A stretch of 64,000 nucleotides of DNA from Ptiloglossa arizonensis. Lineage: Eukaryota > Arthropoda > Insecta > Hymenoptera > Colletidae. A program made the position numbers and the translations under genes. Shown piece after piece: positions 48,770-61,700 of this stretch (position 1 is its first letter; each line of letters begins with the position of its first letter). Where the stretch lies: positions 11,210,001 to 11,274,000 of the forward strand of contig NC_135055.1 in NCBI RefSeq assembly GCF_051014685.1, in the 5' to 3' direction. The notes under the pieces are model-generated. The model worked only from the letters and a program-made list of their open reading frames with translations, did not search any database and was not told the DNA's origin.

Positions 48770-51700
48770 ATGAGCAAATGTAGACTAAACAATTTCCATT
48801 TCAACAGACATAGTAACGCAAAGCGAAACGTTTTAAGCAAAACATACAATTCGTATGGGTTTGCGTCTGAAAGTTCAAGGGAGGCCGATTACAAGTACAG
48901 CGTGAACTATAGCAATATAAAAGAGAAGAATTATCTACAACGAAGTATTTCCGCGGATAATGTTGTAATACGTTCCCGCGGTTTTAAACCCTCTGATAGG
49001 CACGATCCCGTGAAGAGGAATTTCCTTGAGCATCTAACTTCGAAAATACTACATTTCGATATGGTGAGTATGTTTACTTTAAGTGAATTCAATGGGACGG
49101 AAATCAATTTTGAAAACGAAACCTATCTCGCCATTTTGAATATAAATTTTGTGAAAAAGCAATCGGATAAGAAGATCTACGTCCCTGTTCGATATATTCG
49201 AAATCTATAAACATACAACAAAAATATATATTCGATTCTATGAACAATTTTAGCCCGAAAGTTTTCTTTCTTTTTTTTTTTTTTTTTGGTTACAATTATT
49301 TCCAAAAGAACGAAGTTTCGTTTTTACAAATTACTCACGTTTGATGTAATCTGCGATGATAAATAGTTTTCGGTGCAAATAAAATAGAACGAGAATGGAG
49401 ACTATCGAGTAATTCTAATACTTCTCTGTTTAAGTATTAAAAAGTTTAATTAATTTGATTAAAGCACGTCCTCTGTATAATCGACCAGTTCTTATTATAT
49501 TATCAGTACGTTGACGATCAATTAATAGTTAACGTCACCCTGCTTTTTTCTAATTTCTACCGGCACTTGTTATTCTCAGTCTATCAAAGATTACAAAATT
49601 TTTTATTTTTGCACACATTCGATTGTATTCGTTGATAGATTTTGCAAGCTAGATGTAGCTTCGATAAGATGCTTCGTTGGAAGAACGTTTTTTTAGTTTC
49701 TTAAACATTTGTAAAATAGTATCAAGGAATTTTTGTTTGGTAGATGTTACGATATTTTTATTATGGGGATCAGATTTTATTCCTTTTACAATACAAGTTA
49801 ATCTTCGGAATGTAAAATGATTCCTCTGGCAAAACATTCTCAAATGCACTAATTGTTAATATTGTTTTAATTTTTGACACGTAAAGTGCTACGGTATAAG
49901 CACAGAACGCACGAGAATGTTAAATTGATCTTGTACGATGTAAAAAATGATACAAATTTTTGTTTACTATCGAGAAGAAAATAATGAAAGGACAAAATGA
50001 TTGATAATTGGTAAAAAGTATTCAGCCGATGGAAATCGCGAAGAAAAATATTTGTTCGTAGCGAAGATAAGGAATCGAGGATGCGTCAGATTTCAAACGT
50101 CAAACGTTTAGCGATAATAGACCGAGGGAAACCTTAAGGAATAAACAAAAATCGAGTCTGGTTTAAAATATCGCTCGAAGCAAGTTGAAGAAGTGTACCA
50201 CGTTACGATGTCAGCATTTCTCTGTGGACATAAAGTTAAAAATAAGAGTTACTGAACATACGGGGAAAGAACTTGTAAGCATGTTAAATTGCAGTAAAGA
50301 CGCTACTGGTTAGATAAATTAGAAACTCAACGAAACTGAAAGTGTTAAAAATCGTAAAAGATGCGGGTGTTCGCATTCAATGTCAGGATAGATGACAGAG
50401 AGTCGAAAAAGATTGCTCGAATATTGAAACAAGCCACGTCTAAAGAAATTAATAAAATATGGCATCAAAATGTTTGTGATCGAACAGATAGAAAAATATT
50501 AAAAGATACGAAGTTTTATTTTTGTATAGCAAAGACGAGGTCGGTTCTATCGATGGAACACAGGAAGAAATGTCTATGGTGGTATAAGGAACGTGGATTA
50601 CACTTTTAACAATTGGAGAAAAAATTGTCTTTAGTGATAAATCTTGTGTCTGTATCGAGGTAGTGGATCATGTTAGAAAATTTGTCTGGAGGAGATTAAA
50701 TGAGAAGTTTGATCCATACTGTTTAAATTTCAAACAGAAATTGGGTAATAAATAAATAATCATATATTGGGTAGAGTTGTATTTTGGTCAGAGGTGTAGG
50801 AATACTTTTTATTTTGTTCCAAAATATGAATTCTAAAGTCTTCATGTGTTGGAACAATTGTTGGTTCCTAATTTATAGGAATGGTTTGAGGATTGTCAAG
50901 ATTTTGTGTTTCAACATGATAATGCAAGTTGTCATCGTGACAGGATGGTACAAAATTATTTGGAAGATAATGAAATTATAACTATGAAATGACCAGCGAA
51001 TAGTTTGGACTTGAATCTCATTGAAAATTTATAAACAGGAAGGATTTGATTTCCAAAAAGCAACCGCAAAACAAAGATGATTTGCGAGAGGCAATCGGAT
51101 TATCGTGGGGGCAAATTTTGTCAGTAGAATGTCGAAAGTTAATATAATAAACTCCATTTCCGTGAGAACGTTGCATAATATTAAATAACGTGAATATTTA
51201 AAAAACTGTTTGTTTCTATGTAAATTTACAATGACGAATTGTACTTTCTTTCATCCACCATTTCACTCTTCCATTATTTGTTCCTCGATAATAAGTACTT
51301 ATTCAACATATTTTTTTCATTTTATTTCATATTGGATCGATTTAACGTGCTCCTATTTTTTATGCTTATATTGTAGCACTTTACATCTGAAAAATTCCAT
51401 TAAAAGTTCTTTAGCCGATTTATTTTTGTTATGTAGGAGAGCAATGAAAGTACTCCAGTCAACTTGCAGAAACTGCTTACCCCTGCTTCAGACACGGAGG
51501 GGATTTTACAGTCGAAAAATAGTAAGTCATTTTAAAAATATAAATACAATATAATAAACCTTCGTATATTGCGGAAATTATTTTTCAAGATTTAGGAGAC
51601 CACGTTATACGACATTTTATCGTACAAGATACGAAAGTACCTATTTACGTTGTTCAATATAAGAGAATAATGTTTTCTGTAACGTTAAATTTATAATATA

Positions 51701-52696
51701 TTTTTTATTTCATTTTACAAAAAAAAAAAAAAAGGAAAAAAAACGTAAATGCTATATTATGGGAGCTTGTATGCAACTTGTCGCAATTCTTTTACCGTAT
51801 TATACGAAGGTCTACTGTAATATGCATTAAAAGTTAATAACAAGCAAAGATATGAATATCATTTTTGCATATTCAAAACACTTAAAGAAATTGAAATGTG
51901 CACGTACACTCCTGTCCACAAGTCGCGGAATACTCATCGAATGTGAAATATATCTGAAAAAATACTAAGTACTTCTTTATTTGATACATTGGACAATAAA
52001 GAAAATATAGAGGGTAAGCCACTTAACTTGATGTCATCAAGTTTCTGTATAATTTTTTATAGATATCTCATTCCACTGATTTGATAGATCAGTTTCCACA
52101 GTGTTGGATTTTCATTTTACGAAGACGTGTTCTGGTCTTCCTTGAAACACTTTTACTACTTTTTCAATTCATACATATCATAATTTCTACTTTTTTGGCT
52201 ACGTTTCTTACGTAATTGTGCGAGCTAGGTTTGAGTTAGACTATCTTCTAATACCGTTACGATTTTCGAATCTTTTTCTACGATAATTCTATCATTGTTC
52301 TAATTAGATTAATTGCACAAGTACCCAAGTGAAACGAATCTGCAATAAACGAGACTATAGGGCTCTTGCTTTCATTAAATGTTGTACCGTGTCAAAATAT
52401 TTGGATAAGACTAGCATTATTTGAGATTCGCTCTGAAACAATATAGTTTTAGCGAATTCAAAGTATAGAATGTAAACTTATAAAGAGATCCCACAGTTAG
52501 TCTCCCGGGGAGATTGTTGAAATTGTGAATTTAAAGTTTGTTCGTAAGAAAAAACATATACTGGAACGAACTATTTTATAGAATTATATATGTATAATCA
52601 TACTTATGATTAAGGATTGAATCATAATTGTTCGTAAGAAAAAACATATACTGGAACGAACTATTTTACAGAATTATATATATATATATATATATA

Positions 52697-52734
<38 letters not shown>

Positions 52735-55700
52735 TACATTATAGATGGTTTTTCTTACGAACAATTGATTCAATCCTTAATCATAAGTATGATTGAGTCC
52801 TCTATCCTTTCGCTCATGAATCTTCATTTCTTAGCTTAAACATTTCATTTTTAGAACATGAGCACATGAAATTGTTGCAAATTTTTTAACTTTGAATACA
52901 TGTTTTTGCGATGGCCTGTTTGGCAGCTACGAGTTGTGCTAAATTTAGCGTATTGTGTTCAAATGATTAATAGTTCACTGTGTAGAAACTTTTAAAATAC
53001 ATTAACTTATCCATAAAAATAGTAAACATTAATATTCATCGAACAGTACGTATGTAAATAATTTTCGGTGAGAGCTTTATTTCCATTAAAATTACACAAA
53101 AATTAACAGAAACGAGTACCTCAAAATACTTTCTAATAAAAATTATGTGATTGTGCAAAATTTAATTCTCCTTTAGATTTATTTAAAACATTTCTAAACA
53201 TTTCTACACAACGAATATATCAGAAAAACTTTAATAGTCATTATGCTTTAATAGTCAAAATATGATCAAGGTACTTTAAGACGTGTATTTTCGTAAAAAA
53301 ACATTTTTGAAAATATTTTTGGTTACCTATATATGTTTCTCTTCCTCAGAAAATAAAAATTGGCGGGAGTGTGCGCGCCTATTTCATAAAAGTTTGTAAT
53401 ACGAGTGGAATACTTGCTTTCAGGAAAAATGTTTGCTTCTTCGTATTTTTATGCGCCAACACATCCAACTGTTGAGGATCAGGTTGAACTTGCGCGACGA
53501 ATTTCGCATTCATTGAGCGATGTGAAAAACATGAAAAGTAAAGGTCAATCTATGTATGTAAACAGGAAGAAACGATCCGTGAAATGGATTCACGATGGTA
53601 ACGGTACGTACATACAGAAATTGTTGCATATTCAGCAATTTAAGAAACATTGAAAACGTAAGATGAAAATGAATATTTATTTTAATTAAGCACATTTTTA
53701 ACCTTTACAATTAACTGGTATAATGACATTTTGGCCACGTACCTGGTATCCTGGGGTCATTTATAACCCGTTACTGTTTTGTGTGCACAGTGATGAGTAT
53801 TGTTGCTATAAATGATATTAATAGTTGTACGGAATATGTACAAAAAAGAAACAATGTATTATTCAGACGACACTAATTATATTGGTAATTATACAGAAGA
53901 ATATGAAACTGTACATGAAGAATAATAGAAAATTTAACGTAACATCAGTGATCCAACGATACCAACTACGGGTTAATATTTTATATTTCGTATGCATTAA
54001 TTTCGAATATTTTAAAATTATTTGAAATTAATCTCTCCAATGATTGCACGAGTTAATATATTATAGGTATGGAAGATGTAGACGAGCCTTCTACTCCACT
54101 TCACAGTGTAAGTAGTGTCTGTTTTATTTCACTTTGTAATATGCTCTTTGTATTAAATTATTCAATATTTTTTTGGTACTGTAAATTGTCCACTTTTTTG
54201 AAAATAATTTTAGTATGTCTATTTTTCTATGTTATCTCGTTTTCTGTAATATTAGTCGTAGTTTTGTTCGAATATTATCGATATTTTTTAAAACCTTCAT
54301 AGTTGAATGTAAACCATTATACGAATTGTTCAGTGTTCTCAAAATTTCCCTCGAAGTTACGATGAAATGCATTATAAGCCTTATTTTTTGTATACAAAAA
54401 TAACAAATGCAGAAAAATTTGCAGTGTAATAATAAAATATTTATAAAAAGAAATTTGAAAAAATATATAGCGTAGAATTTGAAAAATCATGTAACATTTA
54501 CCTGTGGAAAGTCACTATACGGTTGGTTTAATGAAAGGAATTAGAAATGGAAGAGATCATTTTTAATGTGCCGTACTATTAATGTATTATTGGTATTTAA
54601 TGGTCTTAAAAATGTTGAGTTTTAACTCAATTTGTGTTGAGAACGAGTGGCCAGTTTCGTGCTTTTTTATACAGCTGAACGAGATTTACAATTTGAAATA
54701 CAATAATGTCTCGCATAATGTCCCAGATTGTGGCAGTGTTGGAACATTTTGTGAAAAAGGTGACAAAAGTAAGAACAGTGAGAGTGGACAATCCTACAAA
54801 AATTGAAAAATCTCTTAAAGAAGAATTTTAAAATAAACACCGACTTTGACAATCTTTAAAAACTATCTTTTCTCTAGAATCAAATTTAAACATTTCTGAT
54901 GAAATTATTATTAACTAGTAATCCGTGACGAATCATTGTTCCGACAAATCAACGGATCACATACATATAGAAGAAGCTTATCGTGAAAACTATTTTTTGT
55001 TGTACTTTTTGTCTACATTTACTACACAATAGTTAATATGACCGTATCTAATATAAGAATGAACAGTATATTTTCGTACTTCTTTATTGAACACCTTTCT
55101 TGATACCCCTGTAAATTTATTCTAATAATCAAATGTTTGGGTGTAATTGATTATTCACGATTCTTCTTAATAAATTTGTATGGATTCGCAAATAAGCTGA
55201 TTTTACTTTCAATTACTTGTTGTAAATTCCAGACATACTTTTTTTAGAATACTTCAGACAAATTAGGTCACTACATTTAGCTACATTCGGTCATACACAC
55301 AGCACAAGTATTTTATCCCCTCCTTCATTCTAGATGAGTTTTTTTTTAGAAAATCATCCGTAGGTATGAGAGTAGAAAATTGTTCAATCTAATGCGCATT
55401 TTATCGCTACTAAAAATTGTGGATGTTGACAAATACTTGTTAAGGTTAAATGATTTTAAGAAGGGCGAGAAAAAAATAATATTGCAGGTTTCTGAGGCCA
55501 CACAACTGCAGTTAAGTGCAGTTACATCGAATGGTTAGCATAACTATGGGACATTATGTGAGGGAAAAATTGGAACATTATAATTATCGTGATATTATTG
55601 TATAGTACATTAAACAACGCATTCCATTTCAGGTTTTCTCCTTGTAAATACGTAGGGTTCCACAGTTCAGTTTGAAAATACCAAATTGTTCTCCGATTTT

Positions 55701-58700
55701 TCAACTACAAAATTGTATACAAAAAAAGAAAAAAATATAAAGGTAGTAATTTCTTGTCCGAACAAATGATTGCATGTACACTTCCTATACGTCATTTGCA
55801 AGGATTAATAAAATATTTTATTCTATTTGTAAATTGCAATCTAACAACCATTTATAATGTATGCTTATTATAAAGGAGAATGTTAAACAATGACCATTTT
55901 AGGTTCGATTTAAAAATGGAAAATTTATGAAGGAACATTTAGAATGTCTCCCAAGAAACAAAAACTATCCTTATTTTCCCGGATGATAATGGGAAAGTTG
56001 TTAGGAATGAGTCCAAACTTAGGAATGCGATAGTGAGTACCTTCACCTAATCGTTATCTATCGTTTCCTTCTTCTTCGGATATTGAACCATTTTCAAATT
56101 TTCAAAACAAATTTAAATAATAGCAACCGAAAATGGAGATCGAGCGAAACGGAAGTACTGTAAAATAATTGCAACGTGAGAACAATCAAGAAGACGTTTA
56201 TCGCAATAACTTAATAATTAAAATATGTATACATGTATATTTGAAGTAATTATAAATTACAGAAAATTAAAGTAAAAAATTATTAGTTTCACAGTGAACG
56301 CGTTGTAGATTGTTATTACAATGTACGATTTTATGGTACTTCAGTTTTCTTCAATGTTCAAAGAAGAAGATGAAACGTTACGCTTAGGTGAGTTCGATCG
56401 CTGTCTCATTCATGTCTTTGGACTCATTTTTAACAACTTTCCCATCGTCTTTCGGAAAAGGATATTTTTTGTTCCTTGGGAAATATTCTTAAAAGTCTTG
56501 TATGAATTTTTTATTTTTAGGTGAAGTTAAAAATAGTCATTTTTTAACATCCTCTTTAACCAGTATTTACAAAGTTTAATATTGTATTTAAAATGTTCCA
56601 TTAGGATAAAGTTCCTCTGAAATGCATGATGAATCCACATGGAAAAGTGTTGGATATACGTGGCATCCAAGCTTTGGGCGAAGAAGTAAATATTGAACCA
56701 ATGCCGAAAAATCCTGAAAAACTCTTCAATATTGTTCGTGATCTAAACAATCAAAGAGGCCGCGGTAAACATTTTACTTGTATTAGAAATTTATATAATT
56801 AACCGACTACGATCGAGCGTAACGATAATTAATTTGACGAATTGTCGCATTTACTAATGATCAAATGTCAAATACGTATAATAATTAGAACGAGTGTCTA
56901 TAATGCAGTAGAACCTCGATTATTCGAATGTTTTATTATCCGAACCTTATGCTTTATTATATAGGGAAATTTATTCGATTTGTTAATTATTGATCAATTG
57001 ATAGTAAAAAACGATAAATTATTATTAAAACTATTATATTACATTATTATCATTCCGTATTTATAATTACTTATTGAAGTGTAACATTCTTATGAATTAT
57101 CAATTTTTATTTACTTCTTTCCGAAATTTTTTTCGTCAAAATATTATCATTCGATTATGCGAATATTAAATACCCCAAGTACATTCGTATAAATCAATGT
57201 TCTACAATAGCTAAATTGCAAAGATAATAATCGAACGAGAATCATTAAATATTGCACGTTACATGGATACGTAGTTTCGTTTTAAAATTAATTTTATAAA
57301 ACTGTAAAGACAGTTAAACGTGGTAATTATTTATAGGGGCCGAGATATTCGCGAAACGCAGGAAAAGGTCTGAAAAATGGGTGGTAGATCAAGATCAATC
57401 GCAAATATCTAGCACACCAGGTATGCCAAAAACGTCAGTGTATCCAAGACAACAGGTAAGATTTGGTTTTGTAAATAGTAACTTCTTCGGATATTAAGTA
57501 AAGTTAACTAACGATATCGAACGAATGTATATTATTTGACCATGTACAGGAAATGAATGGAAATTCGAAATATTTGAATGTATCACCATTTACACCTCTT
57601 GTACCTGACCCACTCGCCGGGAAACCGTCATTTTACAATCCGTTTACCGTGGACTTGTCTTTAAACGACACATATTCATCTACAACCGGTACGTAAAACA
57701 CAAAGTCTAACCTACTCTAAAGAATTTAGTTGGCACGTTCATCTGGCAATGATCCATATTATATTTCTGTTTGTTCGAATTGTTTTCAAATCGTAAGTAG
57801 ATAGCAAACAGTTTCCCAGGACTTATATTCAAGTTAGAGTCTGACTTCACGTTTATTTCTATAGAAGCTAATTTATTTTCTGCCTCTGATCCGCTTTTGT
57901 AGATGTAGGTCTGTTTGTAAAATTGCTGCACAGTCCGCTAAAAAAGAGATTCAAATACCAAAGGCGTTGATATGTGCCGAACGTATAGATCGATGTTAAA
58001 CTTGCCTGTTGAAGCTCCACGGAGAGTGCAACGACCTACAAAGGTTTCAATTGGCAAACATCATCGATGTTATTCAATCGATGCGAGACTACCACCGCAT
58101 TCTTTTTCGTTATATATTTAAAATAAACAACTGCCTGTACCTCGTTGCCAATTGATATCTGTACACTGATTAAACCAATCAATGTGGATGAATATCTAAT
58201 TTTATCAGAGTTAATAAGTTTCGACTGAGAAGCGAACGATCTTATTAATGTCAAGTCAAAACATATTTTCTATGGTATTTTACATTTCTTTATCAATTTT
58301 TTTTTCACGATATTAATCTCTCGCAGTACAACGGGAACTGTGACATCGTTGTTCGTTTAAAACGTATACAAAAAGTGAATGTTTTTCCAGGGAAAGATGA
58401 TTATGAATTTATATTAGGAGAAATAGTATTTTCCTCGCATAAAGTTATCATCTTTGTGAAACAGTATTAAAGACTTCAATTTTCTTTTTTCCATTATTCC
58501 ATTGTGTTGTTATTATATAGCGTTTCTTTTATTAATGAATATTATAGAAAGGAAATAGAAGAAGAAAAAGTTTCATTATTTCTTTGAAGAGGTACAATGT
58601 TCAAATTATTTTTCAAAATGTGCAATTGATTTCGAGTTATAAAAGTAATCGTGCTATTTTAAATGAAATGAGTATGTACGTTACTATGTTACATATAATT

Positions 58701-61700
58701 AAATTCTGATAACTATATTTATATAATATTACAGCAAAAGTAATTTTCTTTTCACCAAAAGAAAATTAGTTAATATATTTCCAGTGAAATGGTTTTGTGA
58801 ACTCCTTACTGATATGGAAGGTTTAACAGTAGAACATTAGTTGCATCTGGGCAACCATTTTTATAAAAAGGTTCATTAAATATTATAATTTCAACGACAA
58901 GGATTTATAATTAAAAGATGCTGGGTACGAATTCCATATTGAGCTTCTGAATCTTTCGTTTAATATTATTTTTGTAAACTATTTCTTAATTTTCCACTTT
59001 CCTTTTCAATAGTATAACCCATGAAAATGAGAAAATGTTTATATCATTCCTTTCTTAATCTACGAAACGTGCTACAATAACATAGATGGTTAGTGGTGAT
59101 TATAAAGACTATGAAGGATCTTCTAATGGAAGATTATAAAGACAAAGATTCAATTTTTGAATAAAATTACAATTCTAAACCGTCGTCATACAATAATCTT
59201 TGATTCGTTTTATTATAAATGATCGTTTGCGTGAAGAATCGACTCGACTCGACAATATCGAAATTGGAAAATTCCAAAAATGGCTAACCAGATACAGTAA
59301 TATTCTACAGTGTCTTTGTACTCGTTAGTCCCTACAGTTTGAGTTTAATTTCGTTCAAGATCCTCCTTCGGTTCGTGGACGATCTTCATATCCGAAAAAT
59401 AAGAAGAGTGGATCATTCGTTCTTATCAGAATTCATTAATTTTTCCTACCATCTGATTGATTACACATAGTCGAGTGTGTCGTCAAATACGATTACAAAT
59501 TTTTTATTATACCATATTTATATCAAAAAACGAAATCATTTTTATCGCCGATCTAGACTTAAGATCAATTGATCATTCGGTAACGTAGGTAACTGGGTAT
59601 GTACGAAATAACCAATCTCGGTTGGTAATCGATTAACCGTATCTCGTGATATAAGCTATACATTCTATACGGAATATTCCGTTTCTCGATACAAATGGTC
59701 AAATGGATATAATCAGTTTTGTTTTGTCAACGTGGTCGGTAATTGTTCCACTTGCTGATAAAAAAATATTCAGATTTGATCGATTAATAGGGTTTCAGCA
59801 GTGCATGAAAAAGATAACAAAAAATGATTCACTTTTTCTACTCTCCAAACACGACTCTATTGGATTATTTTTTATTCGAGAGTTTGCAAAAGCATCTTCC
59901 TGGGAAGGGGTTGAGAAGTATTGACAATCAAAAGGTGCTTGACCGAATTCTTCATCGCGTAATCGGAGCAGGGGCGAGGGAGGGGGGTTCGTGTTGATGC
60001 TTCCATTATGAAAGAATTTTAAAAACTTTTTCGTTCCTTTATACATTCATAAAACTACTAACATCGATATTCATGAAATTCTAAATATACCGAAGAAAGA
60101 ATAAAAAAGGATCGAATTTCGAGATGTAGTTATTTCTATTTTTACATATAAATATAAAAAAAAACGTCACCTCTCTCGTCAATTTGAAATTTCTGATTCC
60201 GTCACCGAGGGATTGGAAAATTAGTAAACGAACGGAAAAACATAAAAAAAAAATGCGGAAAAATATATCGACGATCAACGAGTGTAAATAAATTGTTTCC
60301 TGTTACTTCTTTCGAAACGAGTAATAGTATTTATATCATTTATGGAATTGTCCTGTTATTTTGTCCTGTACCATTCATTTATAAAAAGAAACGAAACGCT
60401 GAATAATAACAACGTGAACATCCTGTATTCATGAGGACGTTATCACAAAAATGATCTCTACCGAATGCGATAAGACTTAATTGACCGAAAGTAATTACGT
60501 TGGAAGTTAGAGGTTGAAAGAAGACTTTATACTTCGACCATTATACGTTCCTATAAACGTTCCAGACAGAAATCAATTTCGTTGCAACGGTAAAGAGTGC
60601 AACCACTTGACCGAGGTGAAAAAGATTTATCTCAGAGAAGTGGCCGTTGGTACTGATAATGATTTTCCTCTCGATAAATCTCGATCGTCGATCGTTAAAA
60701 AATCACGACGAATCACCTTGGAGCCTGATATCGAACAGCATAACATCTATCATGCCAGAAACAACAATAATGAAAATGCTGCAATAACATCAACTAACAC
60801 TAACAGGCGCAATTACAATTATAACAAGGCTTCGCTGAACAGATCTAATTTTTCTAATACACAGAATGCTACTAACAAAGAGGGCAAGTGTTATGTCAAG
60901 GAAGAATACGTAACGGAATGTGTACAAAGCGCGATTAACGATAAAGAGAAACTCGTAAATAATCAACGAGAAACCGATGCAATTCGTATCGATAGCGAAG
61001 GGAACGAATACACACCAGTACCGGTGAAACAATTGATACAAGAATTCGAAAAATCTTGTAGACCGGTTCTGCAATATAAACAGATCAGCCCGAAGGTTAT
61101 CCCAATTGTGCAGCACTGTTCTCTCGACAATGACATAGCGCGATTCTTTGAAACACGAAATTCCGTCAAGTACAACGAGGGTGAACACAAGAGGTGAGAC
61201 AGAACGAAAATTACGATCCTGAGTTCATTATCGATTATTTTATTAAATGAAATTCTACGCTTGATCGATCGTTTTTAACATAGGTCCTTTAGACCGTAAT
61301 TGGACACGATTCGTGCAAATTTTACTTACTGCAATTATTTTCATTTTTCCCATTTCTTTGTATTTTAAATAGAATGGAATATTAGGTATTGCTCTTTAGC
61401 TTCTGCAACGTTTGTGGAGGTGTGTTACTTAACGATTGAAAAATATTATTTGTAGATACAGGGAACTTTGGCTCGCAATAAGAATCAGCTAAATTCAACA
61501 TTTAATTGAGTTTCGAGTGCAAAAGGAACGAAGTAATTTAATTTTTACAAAGTGAGGAGCACAAATTCAAATAGTTTATTGCGTATGTTTAAATATCGAG
61601 TTTGAAAGTTCGCGTAGTTTATTGATTAGACATTAATTTATTAGTATTCTTTATTTGTTAGACAATACATTTAGCGAAAAAAGAAAATTTACTTGAAGCA

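Noticed and set aside
55949..56032. ATG-led frame MSPKKQKLSLFSRMIM on the plus strand
   Set aside because: The same bases read in another frame give an exon (55943-56032) that is phase 0 at both ends and joins its neighbours, so this frame is a shadow.
60514..60565. Upstream extension of the 60566-61193 exon to 60511, 60513 or 60521
   Set aside because: Only the 60521 and 60566 starts keep the frame with the previous exon, and the 60565 acceptor has the better pyrimidine tract. The 60521 option remains possible.
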